Positions 45,901 to 57,900 of a stretch of DNA of 64,000 bases are shown piece after piece (position 1 is the stretch's first letter; each line of letters starts with the position of its first letter). The stretch is from Ornithodoros turicata (taxonomy: Eukaryota; Arthropoda; Arachnida; Ixodida; Argasidae). The notes below the pieces were generated by a model, which did not search any database, had not been told where the DNA came from, and saw only the letters and a program-made list of their open reading frames with translations. Made by a program: the position numbers and the translations under genes. The DNA is taken from assembly GCF_037126465.1 (NCBI RefSeq), contig NC_088205.1, positions 28,131,482 to 28,195,481 of the forward strand, given 5' to 3'.

Positions 45901-48900
45901 CTTAAAAAATCACACAAAAATTGCAAGTGAAAGAAGAGGATGATGCAAAAGAAGAGAAAGATGTTTGCTCCAGATTTAATCGATTTCCTTCAAGTGTAAG
46001 AAAAGGGAGAACCCTTGAGAATGGTGCCATGGTTAGATCCGCAAGTAAAGCGTAGTTAAAGCTGGAGTCCTTCCACAAAAACCAGGGTCGTGCAAGAGGC
46101 TAATTACAGCATGGCCACCTTGCACCTCATGACACAGAAGTTAGTATAAAGAATTCTTACAAAACTCGAAGAATAAAGAAACTGCAAACCACGTCAAGTA
46201 CTATATATAAGCAAACGAAAATAATACGCTCAGCTACTCCACACTGTTGTGGGTTCGTGATCTCAGAATTATAGTTGGCAGTTTTCGCACGTATGCCCTG
46301 GAATCATTCAATTCAGAAAAGATAATCTTGTTCAAGATACTTCGTTCTTTTCCTGGAAATGCTCAGCTGTGTGGTCAACAACACAGTCCTGGTCCCTACA
46401 AATGGTGCGCTCACCCTTGTGATAACAAGACAGTGATGCTGTGCGAGACTCTTGGCAACAAAGCGATGATCTCGCATGGTATTTAAATAAGGGTGGTGAA
46501 CCAAACCTGAACCCCAATTTTCGTGACACTGTTGAACCTGAACCGGAGCAGAACCAAAAAAAATAATAGCGGTAACCAGTTCGCAACAAAGCGGTTCAGG
46601 CATAAAAGAAGTCAGCATAAGAGTTCAAGTGCCTCTCAATCCCAGGACGAGGACACATTGCTCTCCATAACATGGATTTCGCAAATATCCACCTAGCAAT
46701 CAAACGTGGATGTACAGCAAGTATGCTTTTAGCGTCTTTTTCAACACGTTGAAGCGCAGTTGTCCTGTGAGTGCCGTGGCTATCGCCCCACTCACACGCT
46801 GCAGCGTCTGCTCTTCAGAGAGGAGGTGCCGGACAAACAAAGCACGAATGGAGTAGGCCAGTTGTGTAGCTCTATTGGACGAATATGTTGCAAGCACCCA
46901 ACATTCCCCTTTACACATGAGCACTAAAAATTAAACAAGTCGGAAACATGAGAAGTGGAGAAAGAGCGTATGCAGAACGGTGCCTGTTTAATTGGTCGTG
47001 GTTTTCAGTAAATGTTGTTGCTTATTCTTCTGCTTATTCTGCAGTTCTGCTTATTGGTAGTGCAACTGTGTCGTGACACATTGCTTTTGTGTTGTGGATT
47101 AACTGGTACACTGCTGTGAGCTCGGACAGAGCAAGGTTGGCAGGCTTATTTTTGACATGCTTCGTTACGGTTTCAGATCGATTCATGCTGCGAATGCAGT
47201 GTGCCGGAAAGTACTGTCGTCTATGTAAAATGCTGTCCATCTTATTAAGCTTCCTTTAAGTGTATCTTGCTGGCACTGTGCGTGTGAAAAAAGAGATTTT
47301 GGGAACAGAAAGTATAGCAGGACTACACTACTTCGCCAGCGTGGACGCTGTTTGCAAGTTTTCATACATTCTCCTTTCTCTCGCTAAAGGGAGTACCTCA
47401 CCGCTAGAGACGTCAATGCAGACAACAGCAGTAAGCTATCAACCACGCATTTCCTGATAAAAGCAGTTTTATGGGAGACATAAAATGGAAGCGTTGAACC
47501 GTTTCGGGGCTGAGAACCAGTTTGTGAACCGGTTTGATTTTTGGCGTGGCCAAACCGGAACTGAACTGGAATGAAATGCAAATAACGCAAACCTGAACTG
47601 AACCCGTATTTTTTGCTGTGCGACACTCTGATTTAAATCATACAGAAGAAAGATATTAAACTAAGTGATGCAGCTAAGAGGATGCAAACTTCTGTGTATG
47701 CTGACATCAGAGGATTCCTAGTGATCCTCAGGAGCAAGTGACCTCTCCCAAAATTGCAGTGCAAGAGTCCACCATGATGTCAGAACAGTGCATACGCAAT
47801 TTGAATTTTCTGTAGTACTAGTTCCTCCTTTGTTGTAAAGCCTGGACCACAGCTTCACACTGATGCAAATAACCATTTTATAAATACTCCATATAACTTC
47901 AAGCAAAATGTCACAACCCTTTAAGATATGCATATTGCTGTATAATCAAAATGAGCAACTGAACAAAAAAAAAAAAAAATCACTGTAACTCTGTACCAAG
48001 GAATTCTACATCCAGGGACCTCCCAACGGACGTCCACCAAAGAGCAGTTCTCTTGAGTTGTAATTGAGTTTCAGAAAGGCTGCTGCCATTTTCAAACCTT
48101 AAATTGTCATCTGAAATACACCTGTATCACATCACAATTAGGGCCTGACTTTTTAGGGTTAAACCCGTATCCGCCCGATATTTACCCCCCGAACGAAATC
48201 TGTAAAATTCGGGTTTAACCCGAATCTACCCGAAAACATCTGGGCCGCGTGGCACACTCATAAGCGTGCATTCAAATAAAGTTTGATAACATTGCTAAAC
48301 ATTAGTTCCATGTTAAGACAAATTTTTATTAAACAAAAAAAATCACCCGAATACACCCGAATTCCTGACGACAGAATATGCCGTAACGGGATTTAACCCG
48401 AATACACCCGGATTTTCAAATGAAAAATATCACCCGATATTTACCCCCCGAATCTGGCCAAAAATAAAACCCGAAAAAGTCAGGCCCTAATCACAATGTG
48501 TCAGGATGCCCTCAAACTTCAACAATGGAAGTCATCACAGATAAGGTCAGAGATGACAAGCAAGAACTTTTGTATTTGATGTGCTTATTATTAAACTACC
48601 TGTCCTACATTGGTCCCTCGTCTGTAGTATTATTAGGTTTTTACTGTAATTCATTTCTGTTGTCCCAACGCTTTGTACTTGTCGTATTTCTGTGCTGGTC
48701 CACCTCAGCAAGCATCAAATAGATGGGCTACAAGCAAATAAAAAACATGATCACCCACAAATCATTTTCAGGATATAATCATTTATTAAATCAGGATAGG
48801 TAAGTGGGTTGTCAATACGCTGTCTATTCATACCACAAATTCAAGTGCATAGGATATCCAAGAGGTAAAAAACCTTGTACGTTGTCATTTATGTGTGGTA

Positions 48901-51900
48901 AGTGTGATAAGGCTTACCTGCCGACGTCCATGGCAGCAGCTACCAACCATGGTGCCCAAGACTGTTCACCAAGAACCCCAACAGCAGATACTGGGGTTTA
49001 TGTAGTTAAGGACTACAGAGGTCAACATTCATCCAATGAAACTGGATAAAAGGGCTGTGAAACATTTCTATCTGAATGTGCTTTAGTATCAAACCTCAAA
49101 TGCAGTGAATATTTATAATTAACAAATTATCAAACACATCACTCTTTTACAGTATTATGATGAAAATGTTACTTGTAAAAAAGATAAAGGAACAACCTTT
49201 GTTCAGAGCCTAGAACTCTATGCTCTATGGATGTTCGGTATTGCATAAAACCATTTCACTGACACTATACAAGTGTGCTACATCTCCAATAACTTTGTAG
49301 AAGGGGACACAACTACAACATGCATTTTGCATGAATTCCACACCCGCAGGGAGCTATGCTAATTTGCAATGTAACTTGTGCTAACCGGGAACATGTGTGC
49401 ACGACTAGAGAAAACAGAAGTAAAACATCTCCTGTAAATCCTCGAGAAAAGGATTCAACGGACCTCAGTCCGGATGCTTCCCCACACTGGAAGACTCACT
49501 GGCGGTTGTACGTTACTGTGTTGTATGTTTCTAGTCACAACATACTTTGTTCTAGTCATAAAAACGTGTTTGGCCTCCTGTTTCATACTCACGCGATAGA
49601 ATTGGCATCTAACTTTTTTTGGTGGTTTTTCTTGCTAAGTTCACCTGCACGTTACAATCGGGGGCGCGTTAGAATCATGCAAATACGGTAACTCCACCAC
49701 TTCACTATTAGTTTGGTGTGTGATATAATGCATACATAATGAGAATAGCCAGGAGTATCAAGTGTCTCAAGTCTAGTAACTAAGATAGGTACAGCCGCCG
49801 TCAGATTTTTGGGACTCTGCGGGTATCACGCAAAAGTCTGACTAATCGAGCAGTCCGAAAACACAAATTTCGCTTCAAAGTCAACTTTGCTAAGCACTAG
49901 TAGGCTAGAAAAAATTGTCAATACCTTCTTAACGGACTTCCAGCTCTGCCTGATAACAGCAGCTTCTATTTGCCGAAGCCACATTTCGTAACTGTACACT
50001 GACGATGGCACCGCCATCACCACCATTCCACAAGTTGACTTCACCTAACGCCTGTGTGTTTTAGGTGAAGCTCGCTTTACAGCACTGTTGCGCAGAAGCG
50101 TTACGACAGACGACTATTCTCTAGAGATCTGGCCTAGGATTTTCCCTCTCCCTAGCGCGCCCCGCCCACCCGGAGCGGGCCAATGGGAGGACGCGTGGGC
50201 GGAGTCGACTTTCATTGCCATCTGGGGGCAGAGGTTCGAACGTAGACGGAGACGTGCTTTTCGCGATGCTACGTCCATTTGCTTTTAATGAACGCTTCAT
50301 GATCGGCGTCTCTGAGCGATGCCCGCGTTTGTTTGTTTGTTTTTGCTTTTAATAAATGCTTCATGATCGGCGTCTCTGAGCGATGCCCGCGTTTGTTTGT
50401 TTGTTTTTGCTTTTAATAAACGCTTCATGATCGGCGTCTCTGAGCGATGCCTGCGTTTGTTTGTTTGTTTTTGCTCCAGAGCCAAACGGCTCTGGTTTCA
50501 CAGATCGAGCAGCGCCATCTCTGGAACACGGGCCAACTCAGGGCCACGGTGAATGGAACGACCCAGTGGACGTAGCATCGCGAAAAGCACGTCTCCGTCT
50601 ACGTTCGAACCTCTGCCCCCAGATGGCAATGAAAGTCGACTCCGCCCACGGCGCGCTCCGGGTGGGCGGGGCGCGCGAGGGAGAGGGAAAATCCTAGGCC
50701 AGATCTCTAGAGAATAGTCCGACAGACCTTCGGCTCTATCTTGATCTGCACATTGCGATTGTTATAGCTATTTTTAGAAATCTGCGCGCTCATTCCGTCA
50801 GGTGCATTGGCCGTCAACTGGGGAGCACGAGCGTTTAGCAAGCGTTACGGGATAGCGAAAAGTTCAAGATCTAGCCCCTTTTGTACTCACAGGAATGGAA
50901 AATGAAGAATCATTGTCTGTTTCCTGGCCTCAATATTTTTGTTGGTTGAATTCTTTTGATACGAATTTCAGATGATACCAATATTTTTCGTCACCCCAAG
51001 ACAGAGATTTGCTGGTCGGGCAAACAGGGTCCGAAATATCGAGTGAAGGGGCTGTACGGTGTCAGAAATTTTGGATGTTCCTATACATCAACTCTATGGG
51101 GCCCGTGGCATTTCCGCGAACAAGTCCGAGTAATCGAGCATGTCCGAAAAATCGGTCGGCAACTGTATATACTTCCCCTGGTAAATCAGTCCGTGACATG
51201 ATCACCCACTGACTTAATAAAATATTGACATATTCCTGAAGAGGTCCTAATCTCGCGTAACATCATAATTTGAAATTAATCATCCAAACACGATTGCCAG
51301 CAAACGTCAGGTCATGCGGGGAAGCTGTAGCAGTCGTGGAATGCCTGAACAGCAGTGCTAATTTTTCCCGTTATGTTGGTGCTCTTCTAGCAAGTTTCCT
51401 GATGCTGATTTTGGACAGCCTTGAGCTGGTACCCCCCCCCAGTAAAACCTCGATAATTCAACCCCCGTTAATGCGGAAATTCGGACGACCTGCATGGTCC
51501 CAGGAAATGCCTGCACAAGTCCATGGGAACGAACGCTCATTAATTCGGCAGCAGTCGTGGACAGCTACCTCTGAGGGCGTTTAGGTTTATTCACTTGGAG
51601 GCGCTCCAAGCCGTGTATTTGCTATGCATCCGAGCGCCTTCAAGCGAATAAACATAAACGCCCTGAGAGTACCACTGATCTGCACCAAAGACGAGAACTT
51701 TGCGGCAAGATTGGGCATCGAAGCCTTCAAAGCATCAGAAGGGTGGTTTGCGCAGTTTAAAGAACGCCACGGACTTATCCGTGGAATTCCGTTAATCCGC
51801 GGACTTATCCGCGGATTATCAGAACAGTTGTTTTAAAGGCTCAGATCTCCGGTACAAAGCAAACCACACTCTTGCAGTTCTTTTCACAACAAAGGTACGT

Positions 51901-54900
51901 TGATAACGGCAAGTTCACCTAGTATATTTTGTTGCCTGTTCGATAATTCGACATTTGGACATTTTCGTCAGTCCCGTGCGGTCCGAATTAATGAGGTTTT
52001 ACTGTAGTAGAGAAAAATACACGAGCTTCAAAAGGACAGTGTCTCAGGTCACTTTGTGACAAAGTGATATGTGCAAAGGATACGATGTGTGAGCGGCCGC
52101 AAAACATGCACCACTTCAGCTGCAAGCATTGCTCCAGTCAGTTTTGTAGATGGTAATTTATCTTGCAGAGACGATGAGCAACTGTCACCTCCCAATGGGG
52201 TGGGAAGCCTCCAGCTTCTCCTGGATACGGGTGGGGCTGCATAAAGGCATGCACAAACAGATTTCACGCAAACCATTCAATGTGGCTGTGTTTGTGTGCA
52301 AAGGTGTGTCTTCCCATACGTTATTTTGGAGTGTAGCAAGCTGAACAGTGAACATGTTTGTTCCCCAAGTTCAGGTAGAAAGCAAGACAGTTCAAGTATG
52401 GTACCATCACATTAGACAATGCATAGTTGCTTAACTTAAACATATGTACGTGACCTTTCCCTCTAATAAAAGTATATCCCCCCCCCCATATGTACGTACT
52501 GAAATAAAATAGCCGTGAATCCATGGCTCCTGGCCAATGTATAGCAATAGATGTGTAACAAATTCTTTTTTTTTTCCTTCTTTGTATCAATTCAACAAAC
52601 CTACTGATAGTAACTAAACTACAGTCGAGCCTGTTTGTTATGACCTTCCATAGAACCATAACTCTGATATTGCGATCAAATTGCTGGTTCCCATCAGCTC
52701 TCCCATTGAACTACATGTAAGCAAAACATCGATATAATGATCCCCGCGAAAGCGCTTGCTCGCATATACAGTGAAACCCGCGTATAAAGACATTGACGGT
52801 AATCGCGAATTCCATCGTTATACGGGGTACATAGTTAAACGAGGGCTGACCTAAATAGCGCGTCCCCCCGCGTGTAGCAAAAAAAACAGATGCTAAAAAA
52901 AAAAAAAACGCGAAGCTGTGTGACATCGCAGTGGGAAAACAGCGATGAGAACTCGTGGAAGGAACCAGACAACATAGCAGGACAACTTCTGGCAACACTA
53001 CACGTCATCATTCGGCAAGTCGGCTTCACCTAACGCCTGCGTGCTTTAGGAGAAGCTCGCTTTACAACACTGTCGCACGACTCGCGGGTGGAAAGCACAT
53101 GCTAGGCCTTTTGAATCATCTCGCAAATTTGAGCAGCATTGGCCAAATACGGAGACATAAAAGCGTTACCACCTTCCAATTTCACTGACAGTACTGGAAA
53201 ATGAACAGTCGCTGTCTATTTTCTTGCCTCAATTTTTATTTTGGTATAATTCTTTTGATACGAATTTTGGATTATACGAATTTTTTCCGCTACCCCGTGA
53301 GATTCGTATCATCGAGATTCTACTGTAGATACGGAAGAACATAATTGTACGGTGTGTGTTTTTTGCTTCTTTTTTTTTTTAAGTAGTTACGGAAGCATGT
53401 AAAAAGGAACGAAATGTTGCTGTGGTTACGTGTGTGGTTACATGTGGTTCAGACCAATGAATAAAAAAAAAGTGCATGTACATGTCACACGAAAGCATCA
53501 CATAACAAATGTTGGTTAGTACCATACCAGCAGCTAATGTCCTGACTACACGTCCACTGTGTCTGAGAGAATATGTAGCCATTGAAGTGCTATCCTGTGT
53601 TGACGATGCATCTGATCCACCTGTGGAGTTGGGCTGCAGGACCTGATGTCGGTTCAATGGTTGAATCGGTGGTGACCGCTGGATTCCCTGCTGGTGATAC
53701 AGCAGCAGGGCTAGCCGAATGATTGTCCTGGATGAAAGAAATTTGATATGTAGCTTCAAAGTGTCTTAGCAAAACTGAAAGCATTAAATGGGATCTAGTT
53801 CTCCACTATGTAGGAACTGTATGCATGGCTGCAAAGACTCATTAGATGTCTTCAAAACTGATGTTTTTGGTTTTAAAGAGGCACAACCTCCGATAAAGTA
53901 CTGTACAAAGTGTATATAATTTGCTGTGCTACAGTCAATATGCTCCAGACTATACATACACTACTGTTTAGAAATGTAATGAAAACGCAAAATTTGCTGC
54001 AGTTTTGGGCATTGTGCCAAACAGGTTTAGATGCAGTAGCTTTATAGGACCATCATTGGTGCCATATTTTTGGTGTAACTCTTCTGGAAATGCTGTTAAA
54101 CTTTAATTGAAAGCTTTTTCATATGTTGTTAAGTCACTTACTTTGTTGTGCATTGTTACTGTGGTATTTGCACAATTTCAGCGTACCCTGCAAGAATTTA
54201 CTGCTCGAGACACACTTGTCTGCAATGATTCCTAATTGCCGATTGCACGGTATGCTTTGAAAATTGTGTAACTGTGTCATTTAGCATTCCACATACCAGG
54301 AGCACATTTCAATGCTTTCTTCGGCAACATTATTTCACAAAATGTCTCCCCCACACTGCACGGCAGAACAAATGGTATCCAGTACATCGGAGGTAATAAG
54401 TTCAGATAGGACAGAATGTAACACGTGAAGGAACAAAGTGTTGATATACTTGATGATCTGTAGGATGACAATGATGACCCATCTTGTTCCTGGCCCACTC
54501 AAGTGCAAGGCAGCAATTTCACCGAATACTTCCACGTATTCCACAACAGCTAAACAGGTCTGTAGCCTGTCCACCACTTCATTCTGCAAAGATAATGTAG
54601 AATAAAAGAAAATTAGACAACTACTACAGTAAACTTATGATGCATGATCATAAACATAGTAATTTCTGGTCTAAACAGCTCTGATCATGAATGGTGCCAC
54701 AGTGACACATGTGCTTAAATCTCGCAATGTTCAACGTCCCTTACAGGAGACCACATCTCAAATAGGCCTGCAGATGCATGCACAGCTATACTGAGCCCCC
54801 TAACCTGCACTTCAAGGGACATCTGAACAGCTGGCATGCAAGAATCGCTGCTAAAGCTATTTCAAATGTGCACTAGGCTCAAAAGGTCCCTTAGGATGGA

Positions 54901-57900
54901 GTGGGAATACGGTTGGAAAAGATGTACACCAAGTACAGACACATTAAGACAGTGAGCATTTCCTATAGCTTCAGATTTTACTGACAACAGCACGATGGCA
55001 CCGGACCATGCTTGCATTGTGATGCATAAAAAAGTGCAAGGGGGGGGGACCTGCATTCCTCTCACTACTGGGGTTCTAAAGTCGTCCATGGAAATTGCCC
55101 GCCCTTTACTAACAGGTCATCATGATTTGTACTCATGATGATGATTGGGATTTTTTTGGCGCAGCGACAACGAAGGTCATAATGCGCCAAGCTTGGTGAA
55201 AGTTAAAATTGTAGTGATTTATTTAAAACCACAAGGTAGCATAGATAAAAGAACAACCGGGATTAAAAATTTACAACTCGTCGAGTATACAGACGTCTCT
55301 AAAAAACTTAAAAACGTTCTCAAATTGAACAAGTGGTTCATCACCCAGTAAAAGAGCTGGATGAAAAGGAATAAAGTTCTTATAGAAGTGTTGAAAGTAG
55401 CATTGACGATGAAAATTGTACAAAGGGCATTCTATGAGAATGTGTATAATGGAAAGTTGTGTGTCGCAGTTCATACAATGTGGTGGCTCCTCTCCCTCAA
55501 GTAGGAACCCATGTGTAACATATGTGTGTCCTATCCTTAGCCGGCAACGTGTTCTCTCTTGAAGCCGGTTTTCAAGAGGATAAGTAGACCTCCCAATTTT
55601 ACCTTTGATGAGACGGAGTTTATTATTGGTTTGAGTTTCCCAAAACTGCTGCCACTTCACCTTCATTTTGTATTTTAACACGCGAACTAAATCCTCAAAC
55701 GGCACATCAAAAGGGGTAACATCATCGGACTGCAGGATGGCAGCTGCAGCCCGGTCAGCACATTCATTTCCTGCAATGCCCACATGGCTGGGCACCCAGC
55801 AAATGGTTAGCTTGTAGCCTTTGCTAGTGATCAAGGATACTAAATGTCTCGCACGTTGAATAAGGAAGTTTTTTGTTTTATGGAAGCTACATATCGCATG
55901 CAAGGCACTAAGATTTGTACTCAGATGTCGTCATAACAGTCTGAAGTCTACCTACCACAGAGAACTCTCCACATTGTATCAGAGGTTTCGATAATCGTTC
56001 AGAAAGTGACAGTTATCAAAGCTCCTCCTTGGGGAAGAGCCGCGTGCACAAGAAGATAAAATTTTGGCAATAGCACACAGTATATGGGAAAGCTGGCATG
56101 CGGTAACCATGACTGTGACTCTAAACTAACTTATGCACACGGCACATGTTGCTGTTGTCAGCACAGTTCCCCTGAAGTCGGCCCAGGAAGCAAAACAACC
56201 CCCCCCCCCCTCAATCTCCCGCTTTTTCCTGCTGTGCTCTCTCCATCTGTCCACTCACTGCCGCTCACAGCCACAGTTGCTTCGAGACGCTAACACAGAA
56301 TTAAACACCTTATTAACACCTCACTGTAGCAATGCATCACATGTCTTGTGAGCAATGCACAATGCGAGGACTTCGCGGGTCTGGTAAGTTTTTTGTCATG
56401 TGTGCTTTTTACACTACTGGTACTTTCTCATTTCCAAATATGCTACTCTTGATTCCAAATGTTACTGTTGTAAGCAATTAATTAAAAACGGTAAAACCCC
56501 CAGTGCAGGGGAACTAAAATGAACGACGCCACAAAGCACTGGTTCGTCAGTCGGTGCCTTGTGTGGTGTGTCGTTCATTTTAGCTCCTCGCCACTGGGGG
56601 TTTCAGCGTTTTTAATTATGGACTACCGAAATGCCCAATATCTAACCCTTTTTGATATACTATTGTAAGGCCAAGTAGTCAGCATTCTACCACGATATCC
56701 TGGAGCAAGAAAGGGGGCAAGAGGGAGGGAATTCTTCGTCACCCTTTTGGAAATAATCCTGGGAGTGTCCAGTTGTACCAGAAGACGACAACAATGAAAC
56801 ACACCAATAGTATATGCAGGACATAGAGGAAAGAAAGGCACGAGGAACGTCATTTTAACAACATGAGTAAAGCTCAGGTTCCGAATGGACCTTTTCCATT
56901 TATGTGTCGCCCCTGGCTTCGTAATGCAAAACACTGTATTTTAACCCCAAATCAGCGAGGGGTACTTTTTGGACCGGTACGTCACATGGGAAAGTAGCAA
57001 GAGAATATTGCAAAAAGAATGCAGAAAGAGTGAGAGCATATCATACTGATTACGAGTACAAAGCGTCATAAAGTGTCTGCTTTGAACGTTTGCACAACCT
57101 TGACACCGATTACCTACTCCAAAACATGGCAGCCGTTGCTGAGCATGCGCACATGCTTACTCAGAAAAGATCAATTGCTACTGGTACAGCTAGTCTCGCC
57201 TGGGCAACACCAAGCCCTTGCCACAATCAGGTGAATAGGTGAAAGACTAGGAAGATGGATAAGACATTGCAATAAAGTCTTGCAAGGTGAGCTGACCCTT
57301 ACAATGAATCCCTCCTCCTCCCATTTTCAGCTTCACCTCGAAAAAAACCTTTGAAAACCCACTATCTCTGTCCATCCTACATGAGATAGTCTGTCAGAGT
57401 AGTCACCAGGGTGCCGAACCGAAAAAAATACGGGTTCGGTTCGGGTTCACGTTGCTTGAATTTCGTTACTGTTCAGTTCCGGTTCGGCCACGGCAAAAAT
57501 TAAAAACTGTACTGTAAAACTGCTTTTATCAGGAAATGCGTGGCCAATAGCTTACTGCTGTTGTCTGCATCGATAGTTTTAGTGGTCAGGTACTCCGCTT
57601 AGCGAGAAAAAGGCGAAATGGATAAACACTTGCAAATTGCGTCCACGCTGATGAAGCGGTGTAGCCCTGCTACTTTCTGTTCCCAAAATATATTTTTCCC
57701 ACGCACAATACAAGCAAGATACACTTACAGGAGGCCTAATAAGATAGACAGCATTTTACATAGACGACAGCACTTTCCGGCACACTGCATTCGCAGCGGG
57801 AATCAATCTGAAACCGCACTGAAGCATGTCGAAAATAATGTGTTCCAGCCTTGCTCTGTCCGAGCTCACAGCACTGTACCAGTTAATCCACAACACAACA

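Noticed and set aside
48804..49049. 81-codon plus-strand protein
   Set aside because: It is antisense to PEX16 exon 6, which is supported by homology and phase.
50297..50485. 62-codon Lys/Gln-rich protein
   Set aside because: It is a translation of the 64-bp repeat with GTTT runs.
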